In this document: piece by piece, positions 16,308 to 25,466 of the stretch
Layout: each line of letters starts with the position of its first letter
Numbering within the stretch: position 1 is the first letter of the stretch
Assembly (NCBI GenBank): GCA_013285405.1
Contig: CP053446.1
Span: 3,792,467-3,856,466, forward strand
Origin: Ignavibacteriota bacterium
Lineage (GTDB): Bacteria; Bacteroidota; Ignavibacteria; Ignavibacteriales; Ignavibacteriaceae
Length of the DNA stretch: 64,000 nucleotides
Reading direction: 5' to 3'
The notes under the pieces: generated by a model
Told to the model about the DNA's origin: nothing
The model's input: the letters and a program-made list of their open reading frames with translations, nothing else
Databases searched by the model: none
Program-made: the position numbers and the translations under genes

Positions 16308-17879
16308 ATGCAAACACTTAAAATATTTCTTCTGGTTTTTTTGCTTTCAATTAGTGTATCTGCACAGTGGTATCAGCAAAACAGTAATGTGACCTTAAAT
16401 CTCAATTCAATATTTTTCATCAATGTAAATCTTGGCTGGGCAGTCGGCGATGAAGGCATTGTTCTAAAAACTACTGATGGTGGAAATAATTGGATTGTTC
16501 AGACCGGTTTAACAACTGATAACCTCTACTCAGTTTATTTCTTAAACAACAATACCGGATGGATTGTAGGAGAGGATGTAAGCATTATGAAATCAACCGA
16601 TGGTGGTAGTAATTGGTTTTTACAAATAGCTAATCCTCCTTTTCCAGTTGATTTGCATTCAGTACAGTTTCTGGATTTAAATAATGGATGGGCAGTCGGA
16701 AACTATATGTATTCAAGCACAGGTTATGATAGTTATATAATTCAAACTACTAATGGGGGTGCATCCTGGCAGGACAATTATGGATTTATGGATGAAAAAC
16801 TATTTTCTATTTTCTTTGTGAATAGTAGTCTGGGTTTTAGCTCTGGCTCAGAAGTTTTCAAGACAACAGATACCGGCTTAAACTGGAATCCGGTGTTTAA
16901 CTCAGCTTTTATGGATGAATTTTATGCAGTTTTTTTCATCAATTCCAATACTGGATGGATTGCAGGGAAGAATGCACAATGGTCGAAGGGCTTGATTTAC
17001 AAAACAACCGACAGCGGACTTAACTGGTCTTTACTTAGAAGTGATACATTAAAAACTTACACATCTGTTTTCTTTGCCGATGCTAACAACGGATGGGTAA
17101 CTGGATGGGCAGGAAATATTTTATATTCTTCAAACGGTGGAACAAACTGGTCAATGCAGGTTAGTGGAACAACTTCTAATCTTAATTCAATATTTTTCGT
17201 CGATAATTCAGTCGGATGGGCTGCTGGTAGTAATGGAACAATTCTTAAAACAAATAATGGTGGAACACCAGTGGAATTAATTTCTTTTGCTGCTAATCAT
17301 ATTAAAAATGATAATTTAATAGAATTAACCTGGTCAACCGCAACAGAAACAAATAACTCTGGTTTTGAGATTCATCGCGGAGTTTATCCTGCAAACAGCG
17401 GGACTCAGAATGACAACAACGAGTGGAAGAAAATAGGATTTGTTCCCGGACACGGAACAACAACGGAAACACAGCATTACTCATTTACTGATAATGATGT
17501 GAAGCCGGGCAAATGTCAATACAAACTAAAGCAAATTGACTACGACGGAACATTTGAGTATTCACAAATTGTAGAAGTAGAAATTCCATTCGTTAATGAG
17601 TTTTCACTTTCACAAAACTACCCCAACCCGTTTAACCCAACAACAAAAATAAAATTTACAATACCGGCCTCCCTAAATCCCTCCAAAGTAGGGACTTTAG
17701 TGCAATTAAAGGTATTTGATATTTTGGGAAAAGAGATTGCATTATTGATTAATGAGGAAAAGCAATCCGGAACGTATGAAATAGAATTTGATGGCAGTAG
17801 TCTTTCTAGTGGAGTTTACCTTTACAGATTAACTGCAGGTAATTTTAATGAAACTAAGAAATTTGTTTTATTAAAATGA
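16308..17879 (+). CDS. Secreted Ycf48/BNR-repeat protein with T9SS type A sorting domain
   Basis: 523 residues. A signal peptide (residues 1-19, ending SVSAQ) is followed by about seven repeats of the GWAVGDEGIVLKTTDGGNNW type, a Ycf48/sialidase BNR beta-propeller covering roughly residues 25-325. A short linker domain with SGFEIHRG follows. The C-terminal ~75 residues (SLSQNYPNPFNPTTKIKFTI ... SGVYLYRLTAG) are the type IX secretion sorting domain. Residues 454-464 (ASLNPSKVGTL) interrupt that domain and are encoded by a dispersed repeat (17668-17700). The product is expected outside the outer membrane; ligand unknown. Confidence 0.88.
   Translation: MQTLKIFLLVFLLSISVSAQWYQQNSNVTLNLNSIFFINVNLGWAVGDEGIVLKTTDGGNNWIVQTGLTTDNLYSVYFLNNNTGWIVGEDVSIMKSTDGGSNWFLQIANPPFPVDLHSVQFLDLNNGWAVGNYMYSSTGYDSYIIQTTNGGASWQDNYGFMDEKLFSIFFVNSSLGFSSGSEVFKTTDTGLNWNPVFNSAFMDEFYAVFFINSNTGWIAGKNAQWSKGLIYKTTDSGLNWSLLRSDTLKTYTSVFFADANNGWVTGWAGNILYSSNGGTNWSMQVSGTTSNLNSIFFVDNSVGWAAGSNGTILKTNNGGTPVELISFAANHIKNDNLIELTWSTATETNNSGFEIHRGVYPANSGTQNDNNEWKKIGFVPGHGTTTETQHYSFTDNDVKPGKCQYKLKQIDYDGTFEYSQIVEVEIPFVNEFSLSQNYPNPFNPTTKIKFTIPASLNPSKVGTLVQLKVFDILGKEIALLINEEKQSGTYEIEFDGSSLSSGVYLYRLTAGNFNETKKFVLLK
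17668..17700. repeat. Dispersed repeat inserted in frame in a T9SS sorting domain
   Basis: The bases cctccctaaatccctccaaa followed by gtagggactttag form an imperfect palindrome (CCCTA ... TAGGG). In the protein it gives ASLNPSKVGTL between IKFTIP and VQLKVFDILGKE, where the conserved T9SS domain normally runs without interruption. The other T9SS protein in this window (58740-60528) has only ENSFVSLKVYNVLGKE at that place. Confidence 0.65.
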
Positions 17880-18213
17880 AGTTTGAAAAATCGTTCTGCC
17901 CTCTCCTTCGGAGAGGGACGGGGTTAGGCCTTCTAATGGAATATATTTTTATCAGTTGCTTGTCTCGTCTTTGCAAAGCAAAGACGGAAAAGTCGGTACA
18001 TTTTCAGAAACGAAGAAGATGATTTTAATAAGATAGAGCAAGTTTAAGTTTAAGAGTAAGTGTATGATCAAGATTAAGAAAAACAAATTAAAATCTTTCT
18101 CTTACTCTTTAACTTAATCTTACTCTTTTATTCTAATAACTTTTCATAATTCCTAACAACTTTTTTATCTTTCTGATATTAATTATCGATTAAACTAAAC
18201 CTGAGGAATAAAT
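17880..18213. other. Intergenic region with several inverted repeats
   Basis: 334 bases without a gene. It holds a perfect hairpin CCCTCTCC-ttc-GGAGAGGG (17899-17917), a second perfect one CGTCTTTGC-aaa-GCAAAGACG (17966-17986), and a longer imperfect pair built from aagtttaagagtaag near 18045-18060 and cttactctttaacttaatct near 18103-18122. None ends in a clean T-run, though the first could help terminate the upstream transcript. The promoter of the C69 dipeptidase gene should lie in the last ~80 bases. Confidence 0.6.
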
Positions 18214-19815
18214 ATGACCAGAATATTTTTACCAATCATCTTCATACTTTTCCAGTTAGCTAACTATTCCCAAAATCAACAAAATAAAAATGACAAACCC
18301 GATTGGGAGGGAGGATACCCCGATGGCTGCACAACTGTTGCAGTAGGAAAACTTGCAACATTCGATGGCTCATCAATGACATCACACACAGATGATAGTC
18401 ACAGAACTCGAAGCAATCTCGATATTGTTCCTGCAATGCGACACGAAAATGGTGAACTGGTTACTTTGTATAAAAGAGGTAATGATGATACTCAGAAAAT
18501 GCCTTCGTACAAAAATATTCCGACAGGACAAATTCCTCAACTTGATTACACTTATGGCTATATAAATACAGCATATCCGTGCATCAACGATCAGCAGGTT
18601 GCAATTGGTGAAACTACATTCGGTGGACGAGAAGAACTCAGAACCGATAAAGGACTAATTGATTGTCAGCGATTATGTCAGCTAATGCTCGAGCGAGGAA
18701 AAACCGCACGCGAAGCTATTCAGATTGCTGGTGAACTCTTAGAAGTTTATGGATGGATTGATGATGGTGAAATGCTGACAATAGCTGATCCAAATGAAGT
18801 TTGGGTTCTGGAAATAGTTGGTCCGGGCAAAGATAAAATCGGTGCTGTGTGGGTCGCGCAAAGAGTTCCTGACGATCACATTTTTGTTGGTGCAAATGGA
18901 AGCCGGATCAGACAGATAGACACTGAGAATCCTGATTATTTTATGTACTCAGAAAATGTTTTTGAAGTTGCAAAAGAAAATGGATGGTGGAAACCAGAAG
19001 ACGGTCCTTTAGAATTTTGCTATGCTTATGCTGACCGAAATTCTCTTGCAACAAGAAGAAGAGAATGGCGAGTTTTTGATCTCGTTGCTCCATCATTAAA
19101 ATTGGATCCTAATTCTGAAAATTATCCATTCTCAGTAAAACCAGACGAAAAGATCACACTTGAAAAAATGGTTGAAATATTTTCAGATTATTATGAAGGA
19201 ACAGAATTTAATTTCGTAAAAGATTTAACTGTAACTGATGACAGTGGAAAAACCGTTCTCTCCCCTCTTGCAAATCCATTTATGCCTTATGATATGAACA
19301 AACTTTTAAAAATTAATGGTGGCTGGGGCTGGCGCGGTGAAAGAACTATTGCAAGATGGTACACAATGTATGCGACAATTATTCAATGTAGGAGTTGGCT
19401 TCCGAATGAGATTGGTGGACTTGTCTGGTTAGCATGGGATAATGTTGCAACTTCGATTTATGCTCCATTTTATGCAGGAATTACTCGAGTCCATAAAACA
19501 TCTTCAACCGATGGAAGAGTAACAGGTTTCTCCCGAAACTCTGCCTGGTGGGCTTTTAATCATCTGGGAACTCTTGCAGCTCAAAGATGGGGAGATATGC
19601 GTCATGATGTTAGATCGGTCTGGGATCCATGGCAGGCTGAGTTGTTTGCAAATCAAAAATCTTTTGAGAATGAAGTTCTTGAACAATGGGGTGCTGACCG
19701 GGAGAAAGCAAAAGAAATGTTAACAATGTATTGTATCGAAACGCAGATTGCTATTGTTCAACGTGCATGGGAACTTGGTGAAGAACTCTGGACTAAATAT
19801 GATGAATTGTTCTAA
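18214..19815 (+). CDS. C69-family (U34) dipeptidase, exported
   Basis: 533 residues with a signal-like N-terminus (MTRIFLPIIFILFQLANYSQ). The predicted N-terminal nucleophile is Cys39 in DGCTTVAVGKLATFDGSS, the conserved start of the mature C69/PepD-type Ntn-hydrolase. TSHTDDSH and IGETTFGGREEL follow, as in the family. Members hydrolyse dipeptides after autoprocessing to expose Cys. The context is another exported protein upstream and no peptide transporter, so a role in scavenging peptides in the periplasm is inferred. Its stop is only 10 bases from the convergent SNF2-like gene. Confidence 0.88.
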   Translation: MTRIFLPIIFILFQLANYSQNQQNKNDKPDWEGGYPDGCTTVAVGKLATFDGSSMTSHTDDSHRTRSNLDIVPAMRHENGELVTLYKRGNDDTQKMPSYKNIPTGQIPQLDYTYGYINTAYPCINDQQVAIGETTFGGREELRTDKGLIDCQRLCQLMLERGKTAREAIQIAGELLEVYGWIDDGEMLTIADPNEVWVLEIVGPGKDKIGAVWVAQRVPDDHIFVGANGSRIRQIDTENPDYFMYSENVFEVAKENGWWKPEDGPLEFCYAYADRNSLATRRREWRVFDLVAPSLKLDPNSENYPFSVKPDEKITLEKMVEIFSDYYEGTEFNFVKDLTVTDDSGKTVLSPLANPFMPYDMNKLLKINGGWGWRGERTIARWYTMYATIIQCRSWLPNEIGGLVWLAWDNVATSIYAPFYAGITRVHKTSSTDGRVTGFSRNSAWWAFNHLGTLAAQRWGDMRHDVRSVWDPWQAELFANQKSFENEVLEQWGADREKAKEMLTMYCIETQIAIVQRAWELGEELWTKYDELF

Positions 19816-19825
19816 CTGAAAAAAA

Positions 19826-22519
19826 TTATTTGTTAGATAATGAAATTCCAACTCTGATCAGGAATTTCGAAAGCAAATTTCCATCAAGAAGAGTTACATT
19901 ATTGTGCAATTTTGCTTCATCAATTTTGGGCAATGTTGTTCTGGATATAATAAAAATTTTATCCTGTTTTCGTGCATCAGTTTCAGTAATGATATTTTCA
20001 AGTGCAGATTTATTGATTTTATTTTCCAAAATCGCACGTGCATTAAGAAAAAATGTGTGATTATTACGCTGTGCTCTTCCGATTATATTGAATGAATTGG
20101 AATTCGGTAGTTCAAGAATATCTACATCCGAATATCCAATAAGTGTGAAGAATTTTACCAGCATCTTTCGAAATTCATCAATAGTCATTTTTGTAATAAC
20201 ATCAGTCATCAATTCAGTATCTTCTAAAAGTTTTGACTCACCGCTCCCTGGCATTCCAAATATTTCAAGCCATTCATCGATTGTAATCAATTCCTCATAA
20301 AGCTTTGGCTGCATCAATTCGAATACATTCCGATTCAATAAATCACCTTCAAGCAGCATCTCTCTTACTTTTTGATCCAGAGTTCCGGTAGAATAGTAAT
20401 TCAGTACGTTCACACTCTCTTTAAATACTTCTTCTCCCGTCTTTGTGAACATATCTTCAAGTTCCCAATTTAGCATCGGGTTCCACCATTGATCAAAATT
20501 AATTAAATAAGGAATTTCAATATCAGAAATCTTTAATCTTGAAATTTTGGAATCTGAGATGAATGCGACAACATCTTTTTTCTGATGGAAATCATTTAAT
20601 AATTCTTTCAATTCTTCCACAGCCAATCCGTTCGGGGCAAGTACATTTTTAATTCCATGATCATTTAATAGCTCACTTATCTTTTTAACTCCAAGTTTTT
20701 CATATTGAGATAATACCAGTACTTTTTTCCCATTCGCCTTTATATTCATAATGTGATGCAACAGCAATGCAGTCTTGGGACTCATTGATTTGCCTGATGC
20801 AAAATTTCCCAGTTGATTGAGCTTGTGATAAAGTGTAAAAATATTCGCAGCAAACCGTAATGGATTACCAGATTCAAGAACGCGACGTAAATCTTTTCTT
20901 GCTTCAACTAATGCAGTTTTAAATTCCGCAGCCTGTTTTTCATCTGTCTCACACCAAAATTCATTCACAATAAATTTAGAAGCATCGGATATTATTGATG
21001 CTTTGGTCCTGATTTGTACTTTGTCAATTTTCACAAGAGGATTTAACAGCTTATTAAGTTCCTGCTGAATATTTGTATTAAGAACTGCCGTAGTTGCCCA
21101 TAAAATTTTTGATTTTACAGAAGCTAAAAATTCAGCACCACTTTCACCCATAGCAAGAATATTATCTACCGAATCAAGCACGAGGCAATCAAATTTATCG
21201 AGGCGTTTTTCATCAAGTAATTTCATTCTGAAATCATTTATTGCTGTATCAATATCAGTTAGTACAATTGATCTGGATAATTCCCACATCTCTGCTCGCT
21301 CATCATTGTTCCCGTGAATGATATTGAAATCTAAATCAGGACAGTGTTTTTGTATTTTATCGCTCCAACCTATTTCCTGATTTAAATGTTTTGCAAAATT
21401 CGGATTTCCGAGCTTCGTGAAATCAGTTACAATGAGAGCAGATTTAATTGCTCTATTGCCAAATAAAATCTTCAAAGCAGCAACAGCTTCTTTTTCCGAA
21501 TCGATTCCGAATTCATCCTGAAGTAACGCATATTCATTCTCTGCTAAAAACTTTGCACCAGCTTCTTCATATTTTTTAAGCTTAATGTGAAGTCTGACAT
21601 TCTTTTCCCAATCAATTCTTTTTACATTACCAAGAATGTATTTTAACTGATCCTGTAGTTCTGGATCGCCCTTTAACCTACCAGCGTTTTTATCCGATTT
21701 GTCATTTACTTTTGAAGCAGCGAGATAATAAAGAATCGATGGTGCCACTGATAAATTAAAATTAGCATAAAAGTTTTTGCCTCGCACAAGTTGGAAGTTT
21801 TGCGTATCGGATATTGAAGGATTTGAAAACCCTGGAAATTTGATTTGTTTTTGGCTGAATTTGTAGTTACCCATTGAAGGAACTTTTATCCTGAAAGTTT
21901 TCTTCATATCAGGCATACCGGGAAGCGGAAATTTTTCTACTTTTAACTTTTTGAACTTTAATATCTCAACATTTTTAACTTTAACTTTTTTGGAAGAATT
22001 TGCTATATCCTCGAAATCCAACAAATCAATTTTTATTATTTCAGTTACAAGATTACTCAGGTAATCAAAAATTGTTGGTACTGATAAAACGAATTCGTAG
22101 TTAGATGGAGGTAAATTATCAAACTTAACTTTAAAAGCTTTCGCTCCTGGATTTTTGAATGAGAACTCTACTTGTTTTAATGAAAAATTGCGTGGTTTAA
22201 TCTCAACATTTCTAAATACAAATGAATTCTCAACAACATCTGCAATCATGAAAAAGATTGCATTGCTTCTGACTTTTTTGAACTCACAGTTTTTTAATTC
22301 ATCTGTTACTTCCGGCTCATTCATATCAAATTTAAATTCCGAATGATCAGGAAAGATAAATTCGATTTGCTGCTCACCAAGGTCTGCTAAATATGAAGAG
22401 ATTGATTCAACGGGATGGTTATGAATAACCGGTTTTTTTAACCAGTTGGAAAAATTAAAATCATCAGCCTCTTTAATCTTTGATATTCTCGAGGCAACTT
22501 TAGAACGTACATTTGGCAT
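19826..22519 (-). CDS. SNF2-helicase-like protein with degenerate ATPase motifs and Mrr-like C-terminal domain
   Basis: 897 residues. Residues ~1-300 are an unrecognised, Lys/Phe/Pro-rich N-terminal region. Residues ~325-730 align by eye with the two RecA-like domains of SNF2 helicases, but the motifs are lost: the ADEMGLGKT Walker A is ALLQDEFGIDSEKEAV (331-346, no GKT), the DEAH box is LVLDSVDN (446-453), and the TGTP segment is ATTAVLN (475-481). In the second half KVLVLSQYEKL (599-609) and YLINFDQWWNPMLNW (671-685) are kept, but the arginine-rich motif VI is absent. Residues ~781-897 resemble an Mrr-type restriction-endonuclease fold ending in VTLLDGNLLSKFL, with the expected D and ExK/QxK residues replaced. 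I infer a non-hydrolysing scaffold that may bind DNA. It starts 8 bases after the 177-residue gene. Confidence 0.7.
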   Translation of the reverse strand: MPNVRSKVASRISKIKEADDFNFSNWLKKPVIHNHPVESISSYLADLGEQQIEFIFPDHSEFKFDMNEPEVTDELKNCEFKKVRSNAIFFMIADVVENSFVFRNVEIKPRNFSLKQVEFSFKNPGAKAFKVKFDNLPPSNYEFVLSVPTIFDYLSNLVTEIIKIDLLDFEDIANSSKKVKVKNVEILKFKKLKVEKFPLPGMPDMKKTFRIKVPSMGNYKFSQKQIKFPGFSNPSISDTQNFQLVRGKNFYANFNLSVAPSILYYLAASKVNDKSDKNAGRLKGDPELQDQLKYILGNVKRIDWEKNVRLHIKLKKYEEAGAKFLAENEYALLQDEFGIDSEKEAVAALKILFGNRAIKSALIVTDFTKLGNPNFAKHLNQEIGWSDKIQKHCPDLDFNIIHGNNDERAEMWELSRSIVLTDIDTAINDFRMKLLDEKRLDKFDCLVLDSVDNILAMGESGAEFLASVKSKILWATTAVLNTNIQQELNKLLNPLVKIDKVQIRTKASIISDASKFIVNEFWCETDEKQAAEFKTALVEARKDLRRVLESGNPLRFAANIFTLYHKLNQLGNFASGKSMSPKTALLLHHIMNIKANGKKVLVLSQYEKLGVKKISELLNDHGIKNVLAPNGLAVEELKELLNDFHQKKDVVAFISDSKISRLKISDIEIPYLINFDQWWNPMLNWELEDMFTKTGEEVFKESVNVLNYYSTGTLDQKVREMLLEGDLLNRNVFELMQPKLYEELITIDEWLEIFGMPGSGESKLLEDTELMTDVITKMTIDEFRKMLVKFFTLIGYSDVDILELPNSNSFNIIGRAQRNNHTFFLNARAILENKINKSALENIITETDARKQDKIFIISRTTLPKIDEAKLHNNVTLLDGNLLSKFLIRVGISLSNK

Positions 22520-22527
22520 TAGTTCTT

Positions 22528-23061
22528 TTAATCAATGGACTTTTGTTGCTGCACTTGTTCACAGGCAAGTTTCAGTCTTTCAAAAGGTTCAAGCAAATTC
22601 CGCTGTTCTGCTAATTTATTAAGTTGATCACGGATTGGAGCAAGCTCAGTCTCAAATTTTTTTGAAGTTTCTATCATCATTTTTCCACCACCCGTTCCAG
22701 GGAAAGCGATTGCCTCAGCTTTGGTACTTGATCGTGATTTTCCATCAGCTTCGTTGAATACTCTTACAACACGAATCCCTTGTTTATTATTAGCTCCAAG
22801 GAAGAAAGGATCTTTTACAAGAATTAAATCAACATGTTCATTTATTGCACTCAGCAGAGGCACAGAAATCAATTCAACCAGAATATGTTCAAGTAACACA
22901 TCTCCATAAAGTGTTTTCTGAAATCCGGTTGGTTTTATTGGTGATGTAACTCTAAACTCCAAAGGTTTTGTTTCAGCATCTGTAACAAGAATAGCCCCGA
23001 TAATTCCACCACCATCTTCTGAGGTGTACGTTTCTAAAAAGGCAATTTTTCCAATTTCCAT
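22528..23061 (-). CDS. Unrecognised 177-residue protein, partner gene of the SNF2-like protein
   Basis: I do not recognise this family. The first ~110 residues look beta-rich: MEIGKIAFLETYTSEDGGGI, then LEFRVTSPIKPTGFQKTLYG followed by DVLLEHILVELISVPLLSAI. The middle contains LVKDPFFLG and the C-terminal ~45 residues form a charged helix with coiled-coil character (ETELAPIRDQLNKLAEQRNL). No signal peptide or membrane segment. It is the first gene of a two-gene operon, 8 bases ahead of the SNF2-like gene, so the products probably act together. No catalytic motif is visible. Confidence 0.75.
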   Translation of the reverse strand: MEIGKIAFLETYTSEDGGGIIGAILVTDAETKPLEFRVTSPIKPTGFQKTLYGDVLLEHILVELISVPLLSAINEHVDLILVKDPFFLGANNKQGIRVVRVFNEADGKSRSSTKAEAIAFPGTGGGKMMIETSKKFETELAPIRDQLNKLAEQRNLLEPFERLKLACEQVQQQKSID

Positions 23062-23390
23062 TATAAAACTCCAAAATGAATAATGAATAGACTCAATCGT
23101 CCTGAATTAACATATTCAGTGCCACTTTTGACGTTAAAATCTTAAAATGAATCATGTAAAATTGAGAGGTTATGAAAATTATTTAATCGTATTGTTAAGC
23201 TTAATTGATGGCTTTGAGGAAGATGAATATTTCAAAATTTCATGCTAATAAGTTAAAAATGCTATCGAATGTCAAAATTACTTTTGGAAATCTATTACAA
23301 AAGGATTGTAAACTTCCGTAAAAATTACCGTAATCGTAAAAATAAATTAACAGTATTCTCGCAACTATGATTTAGAGGTGACTGGTTGAT
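23062..23390. other. Intergenic region upstream of the 177-residue/SNF2-like operon
   Basis: 329 bases of AT-rich DNA between the histidine kinase stop and the two-gene operon start. It should hold the operon promoter. I see no palindromic repeats, RNA gene or ORF of note here. Confidence 0.55.
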
Positions 23391-25103
23391 TTAAATTTTT
23401 ATACTTGGGAAGGTTATAACAATTGTAGTTCCCTGTCCTTCGGAACTTAATATTTCGAATTTGCCTTTGTTCAATGAAACATATTTTTTAGTGAGTAACA
23501 AGCCCAGTCCTGAACCTGGTTCCTTTTCAGTTCCCTGAGTTGAAAACATAACATCGGAATTAATCAGTATTTGATTTTCCTCTGATATTCCAATTCCCTC
23601 ATCAGTTATACTTATTTGTGCAGCTAAGGAATCGGTATTGCTGTTGTGAGCTTCTTCAGCAAAAATTTTAATTGCACTCTGCCTCGGTGAGAATTTCAGA
23701 GAATTCGAAATGACATTTCTGAAAGTAGTAACAAGCATTTCCTCATCAGCAACAAGAGTATAGTTCTGTTTTAACTCCACTTTTATTGCAATATTTTTTT
23801 TCTGTGTTCTGTACTTCAAAGAATCTATCGCTTCTTTGATAACTTCATTTAATAATACTTTCTTAGGAATATAATCGTATTTGTTAAGCTGAAGTCTTGA
23901 ATAGTGAAGTAAATTATTCGTCATTTCAAATAAAGTATTAGAAGAATCATTAATCACATTAATGTATTCTTTGATATCCCTGTGAGTGAGATTATCAAAA
24001 TCAGTTCTTAGTATTTCAGCAAAACCTAATAAAGAATTAAATGGTGAACGAAGGTCGTGGGAGATAAGTGAGAACAATCTATCTTTTGAAGTATTCATAT
24101 CTTTCAACTTAACAATCATCTCTTTGCGTTCTTCTTCAACTATCTTTCTTTCGATTGCTCTTGAAATAGGATAAGAAATTACATCAAGAATCTGCTGGTG
24201 AGCCAAAGTATAAGTCAAAGCATCCTTGTAATCCTGAACCACCATTACACCAATAGTTTTTTCCTTTATCTTTAGTGGTACTCCAAGCCATATTGGGGAT
24301 TGCGGTCCTATTAATTCTATTTCACCTTTCTTTCTAAGGTCTTCATCTTTGTGAAGATCAACTAATGCAGATTTACCTGTTCTTAAAACATATTCAGTAA
24401 GACCCTTTCCAAGTTTTTTTGATGAAGAATCATTATCCGCTTCGTCAACAAAATAAGGGAAAGTTAATAAATCAGAATCTTTCTTGTAGTAGGCTATATA
24501 AAAATTATCTGCTTTCATTAATTTTGTGATGCACGAATGAATAAACTTAAATAATTCACTTATATTTTTTTCTGAGTTTGCAGCTTCAAGTATTTCCAGA
24601 ATTATTTGTTTTAGTTTCTCTTCTCTTAATTTTTCACTTATGTCACGCAGCAGCCCGATCTGCGAAACTTTTATTTGTTCAAGATTAAAAAATGATATAG
24701 AATTATCTTCAATCCATTTTTTCTCACCACTCTTTGTTTCTACAAAATAGATTGTCAATTTTTCTTCTATCTGAGGCAGATCCTTTTTACCATTCATTGG
24801 ATAATTGGATACATATTCATCATACTTAGTTAAGACTAAACTCTCAAAACCCTTCTCATTCAACTCAGAAATGTTGTATCCTAAAAGTCTGCTAACTGCT
24901 GGATTAATGAAATTGTATTTATGAAGTGTATGATCAAAATTGTAAAATACCTGATCAGAAATGACTGAGTGATGGTTGGCTGATTCAACTACTGTCTGAA
25001 GTTTTAATGGTTTTATTTCGGTGTCTAGCAATTTAAGCTCTGAATTTGTCAGGAAAACAGTGAAAAAGTCAATTTTTATGCCGATAACAATCTTTTCATA
25101 CAA
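23391..25103 (-). CDS. Sensor histidine kinase with PAS and GAF domains (soluble, orphan)
   Basis: 570 residues, no transmembrane segment. A PAS domain spans ~45-155 (NFINPAVSRLLGYNISELNE) and ends in the typical QIGLLRDISEKLREEKLKQI. A GAF domain spans ~165-315 (APSPIWLGVPLK-like segment PQSPIWLGVPLKIKEKTIGV). The HisKA dimerisation helix has FSLISHDLRSPFNSLLGF with phospho-acceptor His349. The HATPase domain has the N-box NVISNSLKFSP (~463), G1 DEGIGI (501) and G2 GSGLGL (530). No response regulator is next to it, so the partner is elsewhere. The signal is unknown. Confidence 0.93.
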   Translation of the reverse strand: MYEKIVIGIKIDFFTVFLTNSELKLLDTEIKPLKLQTVVESANHHSVISDQVFYNFDHTLHKYNFINPAVSRLLGYNISELNEKGFESLVLTKYDEYVSNYPMNGKKDLPQIEEKLTIYFVETKSGEKKWIEDNSISFFNLEQIKVSQIGLLRDISEKLREEKLKQIILEILEAANSEKNISELFKFIHSCITKLMKADNFYIAYYKKDSDLLTFPYFVDEADNDSSSKKLGKGLTEYVLRTGKSALVDLHKDEDLRKKGEIELIGPQSPIWLGVPLKIKEKTIGVMVVQDYKDALTYTLAHQQILDVISYPISRAIERKIVEEERKEMIVKLKDMNTSKDRLFSLISHDLRSPFNSLLGFAEILRTDFDNLTHRDIKEYINVINDSSNTLFEMTNNLLHYSRLQLNKYDYIPKKVLLNEVIKEAIDSLKYRTQKKNIAIKVELKQNYTLVADEEMLVTTFRNVISNSLKFSPRQSAIKIFAEEAHNSNTDSLAAQISITDEGIGISEENQILINSDVMFSTQGTEKEPGSGLGLLLTKKYVSLNKGKFEILSSEGQGTTIVITFPSIKI

Positions 25104-25244
25104 ATTCTAATGAACTGTTTAATTGTGATGATGAACATTTTGTCTTGGCAAATTTACTTAATCCGGTAGTTTTTATTGACATTTTGAAAGTAATCGCTTA
25201 TTTTTATGTAGATTAAATCTTAATAATATTCAAAGTGTTGGAAA

Positions 25245-25466
25245 ATGCGTACTGCAGCAGAACTAAGCTATAACGAAAAGGGTGTCATCTCAGAAATTGA
25301 TACTACTCATCCTTCAAGCAAAAGAATATTGGAACATGGCTTTACTCCAGGACAAATAATAGAACTGATGTGTAAATCTACATTTAACGATCCGATTGCG
25401 GTTTCAATTCGGGGAACACTAATAGCAATCCGGAAAAGCGAAGCGGATTGCATTAAACTTAAATGA
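25245..25466 (+). CDS. feoA: Ferrous iron transport protein A
   Basis: 73 residues, the size of FeoA, with the SH3-like core: GVISEIDTTHPSSKRILEHG, then FTPGQIIELMCKSTFNDPIA and VSIRGTLIAIRKSEADCI. FeoA is a small cytoplasmic partner of FeoB. The stop overlaps the FeoB start (ATGA). Upstream, 25104-25244 is the only non-coding space, so the iron-responsive promoter should be there; I could not pick out a convincing Fur box by eye. Confidence 0.9.
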   Translation: MRTAAELSYNEKGVISEIDTTHPSSKRILEHGFTPGQIIELMCKSTFNDPIAVSIRGTLIAIRKSEADCIKLK

